A stretch of DNA of 8,838 nucleotides, from NCBI GenBank assembly GCA_021154065.1, contig JAJKJG010000101.1, positions 1 through 8,838 on the forward strand, read 5' to 3'. Origin of the DNA: Methylobacterium sp. (GTDB lineage Bacteria > Pseudomonadota > Alphaproteobacteria > Rhizobiales > Beijerinckiaceae). Both the position numbers and the translations under genes were made by a program. The notes under the pieces were generated by a model. That model saw only the letters and a list, made by a program, of their open reading frames with translations, was not told the DNA's origin and made no database searches. Positions 8,063 through 8,838 of this stretch are shown here, one piece after another. Within the stretch, counting starts at the first letter, position 1. The number at the start of each line of letters is the position of its first letter.

Positions 8063-8076
8063 GAGCCCCGGGGCTC
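8063..8076. repeat. 14-bp palindrome at the end of dapB
   Basis: GAGCCCCGGGGCTC is a perfect palindrome overlapping two bases of the dapB stop codon and extending into the dapB-gpmA gap. In RNA it could fold as a 5-bp stem with a CCGG loop. There is no T-run, so it is not an intrinsic terminator. It might modestly separate dapB and gpmA expression, or be chance in GC-rich DNA. Confidence 0.5.
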
Positions 8077-8838
8077 AGAGGTCGGACAGTCCGAGCACGT
8101 CGGCCATGGTGTAGTAGCCGGGCTTCTGGTCGCGCCCCCACAGCGCCGCCCGGATCGCGCCGCGTGCGAAGAGGCCGCGGTCCTCGGCCTTGTGAGTGAG
8201 CTCGATGCGCTCGACCGGGCCGGCGAAGATGACCGAGTGCTCGCCGACGACCGTGCCGCCGCGCAAGCTCGCAAAGCCGATGTCGCCGGGGCGGCGCGCG
8301 CCGGTCTGTCCATCGCGGGAGCGCACCGCCCGCTCCTTCAGCGCGATCGCCCGCCCCTTGGCGGCGGCCTCGCCCAGGAGCAACGCCGTGCCGGAGGGCG
8401 CGTCGACCTTCATCCGGTGATGCATCTCCAGGACCTCGATGTCGAACTCCTCGCCAAGGGTCGCTGCGACCTTCTTGACGAGCGCAGCGAGGAGGTTGAC
8501 GCCGAGCGACATGTTGCCGGACTGCACGATGCGCGCACGCGCCGCCGCCGCGCGCAACCTGGCGAAATGGCCTTCCTCCAGACCGGTGGTGCCGACGACA
8601 TGCACGATGCCGGTCTTGGCGGCGATTTCGGCAAAGCCGACGCTCGCGGCAGGCGCGGTGAAATCGAGCACGCCGTCGGCATGGGCGAAGGCGGCGTCCG
8701 GGTCGTCGGTGATCGCGAGGTTCGCCCGGCCGGCGCCGGCGAGGAGGCCGGCGTCCTCGCCCAAGGCGATCGAGCCCGGCTGCTCGATCGCGCCGGCGAG
8801 CGTGCACCCCTCCGTCTCCGAGATGGTCTTGACGAGCA
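8075..8838 (-). CDS. dapB: 4-hydroxy-tetrahydrodipicolinate reductase, 5' end beyond window
   Basis: DapB reduces 4-hydroxy-tetrahydrodipicolinate to tetrahydrodipicolinate with NAD(P)H in the cytoplasm, on the route to diaminopimelate for peptidoglycan and to lysine. The 253 visible residues lack only the first 15-20, including the Gly-rich nucleotide-binding loop, which lie past the right edge. The visible part starts [18 protein letters not shown]. Next are VLDFTAP, VVGTTGL and [19 protein letters not shown], then the signature [19 protein letters not shown] with the catalytic His pair, Lys and the substrate-binding SGT. The C-terminus [26 protein letters not shown] is complete. A TTG at 8764 opens an apparent shorter frame but is internal, as the family sequence continues upstream to the edge. 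It is the first visible gene of the minus-strand unit that continues into gpmA. Confidence 0.96.
   Translation of the reverse strand, partial: LVKTISETEGCTLAGAIEQPGSIALGEDAGLLAGAGRANLAITDDPDAAFAHADGVLDFTAPAASVGFAEIAAKTGIVHVVGTTGLEEGHFARLRAAAARARIVQSGNMSLGVNLLAALVKKVAATLGEEFDIEVLEMHHRMKVDAPSGTALLLGEAAAKGRAIALKERAVRSRDGQTGARRPGDIGFASLRGGTVVGEHSVIFAGPVERIELTHKAEDRGLFARGAIRAALWGRDQKPGYYTMADVLGLSDL

Noticed and set aside
6852..8807. A 651-codon minus-strand frame that would make a giant N-terminal extension of the GNAT protein.
   Set aside because: Upstream of 7421 it runs out of frame through gpmA and dapB and is Arg-rich low-complexity sequence. The GNAT protein is complete from ATG 7421.

Overview
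The window is high-GC DNA (by eye close to 70% G+C, third codon positions nearly all G or C) from an alphaproteobacterium, most likely of the order Hyphomicrobiales (Rhizobiales). The best clues are a Sinorhizobium-type phospholipid N-methyltransferase (PmtA) beside dnaKJ and a short-form GpmA next to dapB. The genus cannot be fixed by reading alone. No mobile element, tRNA, rRNA, CRISPR array or recent insertion was seen. The window reads as core chromosome, and genes are packed so tightly that no gap exceeds about 110 bases.

Plus strand, 97-5788, is a chaperone cluster: dnaK (97-2031), a small gene of unknown function (2103-2528), dnaJ (2531-3667), pmtA (3777-4385), grpE (4480-5145) and a TRIC/UPF0126-family membrane channel gene (5153-5788). 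DnaK, DnaJ and GrpE are the three parts of the Hsp70 cycle: ATPase, client-delivering co-chaperone and nucleotide exchange factor. A perfect GC hairpin follows dnaK, a long perfect inverted repeat precedes pmtA, and a heat-shock-like promoter candidate precedes grpE. These suggest that the cluster is subdivided in expression rather than read as one uniform operon. PmtA, which makes phosphatidylcholine, lies inside the chaperone group.

Minus strand, 8838 down to 5795, is a second transcription unit converging on the first: dapB (lysine and diaminopimelate synthesis; its 5' end lies beyond the window), gpmA (glycolytic phosphoglycerate mutase with a TTG start), a GNAT acetyltransferase overlapping gpmA by 4 bases, and an exported protein of unknown function. 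The two units meet tail to tail with 6 bases between stop codons.

I found no convincing new multi-gene system. The most interesting items are the uncharacterised small protein wedged between dnaK and dnaJ, the pmtA insertion with its two flanking regulatory candidates, and a three-copy 15-base tandem repeat forming the core of a signal peptide.
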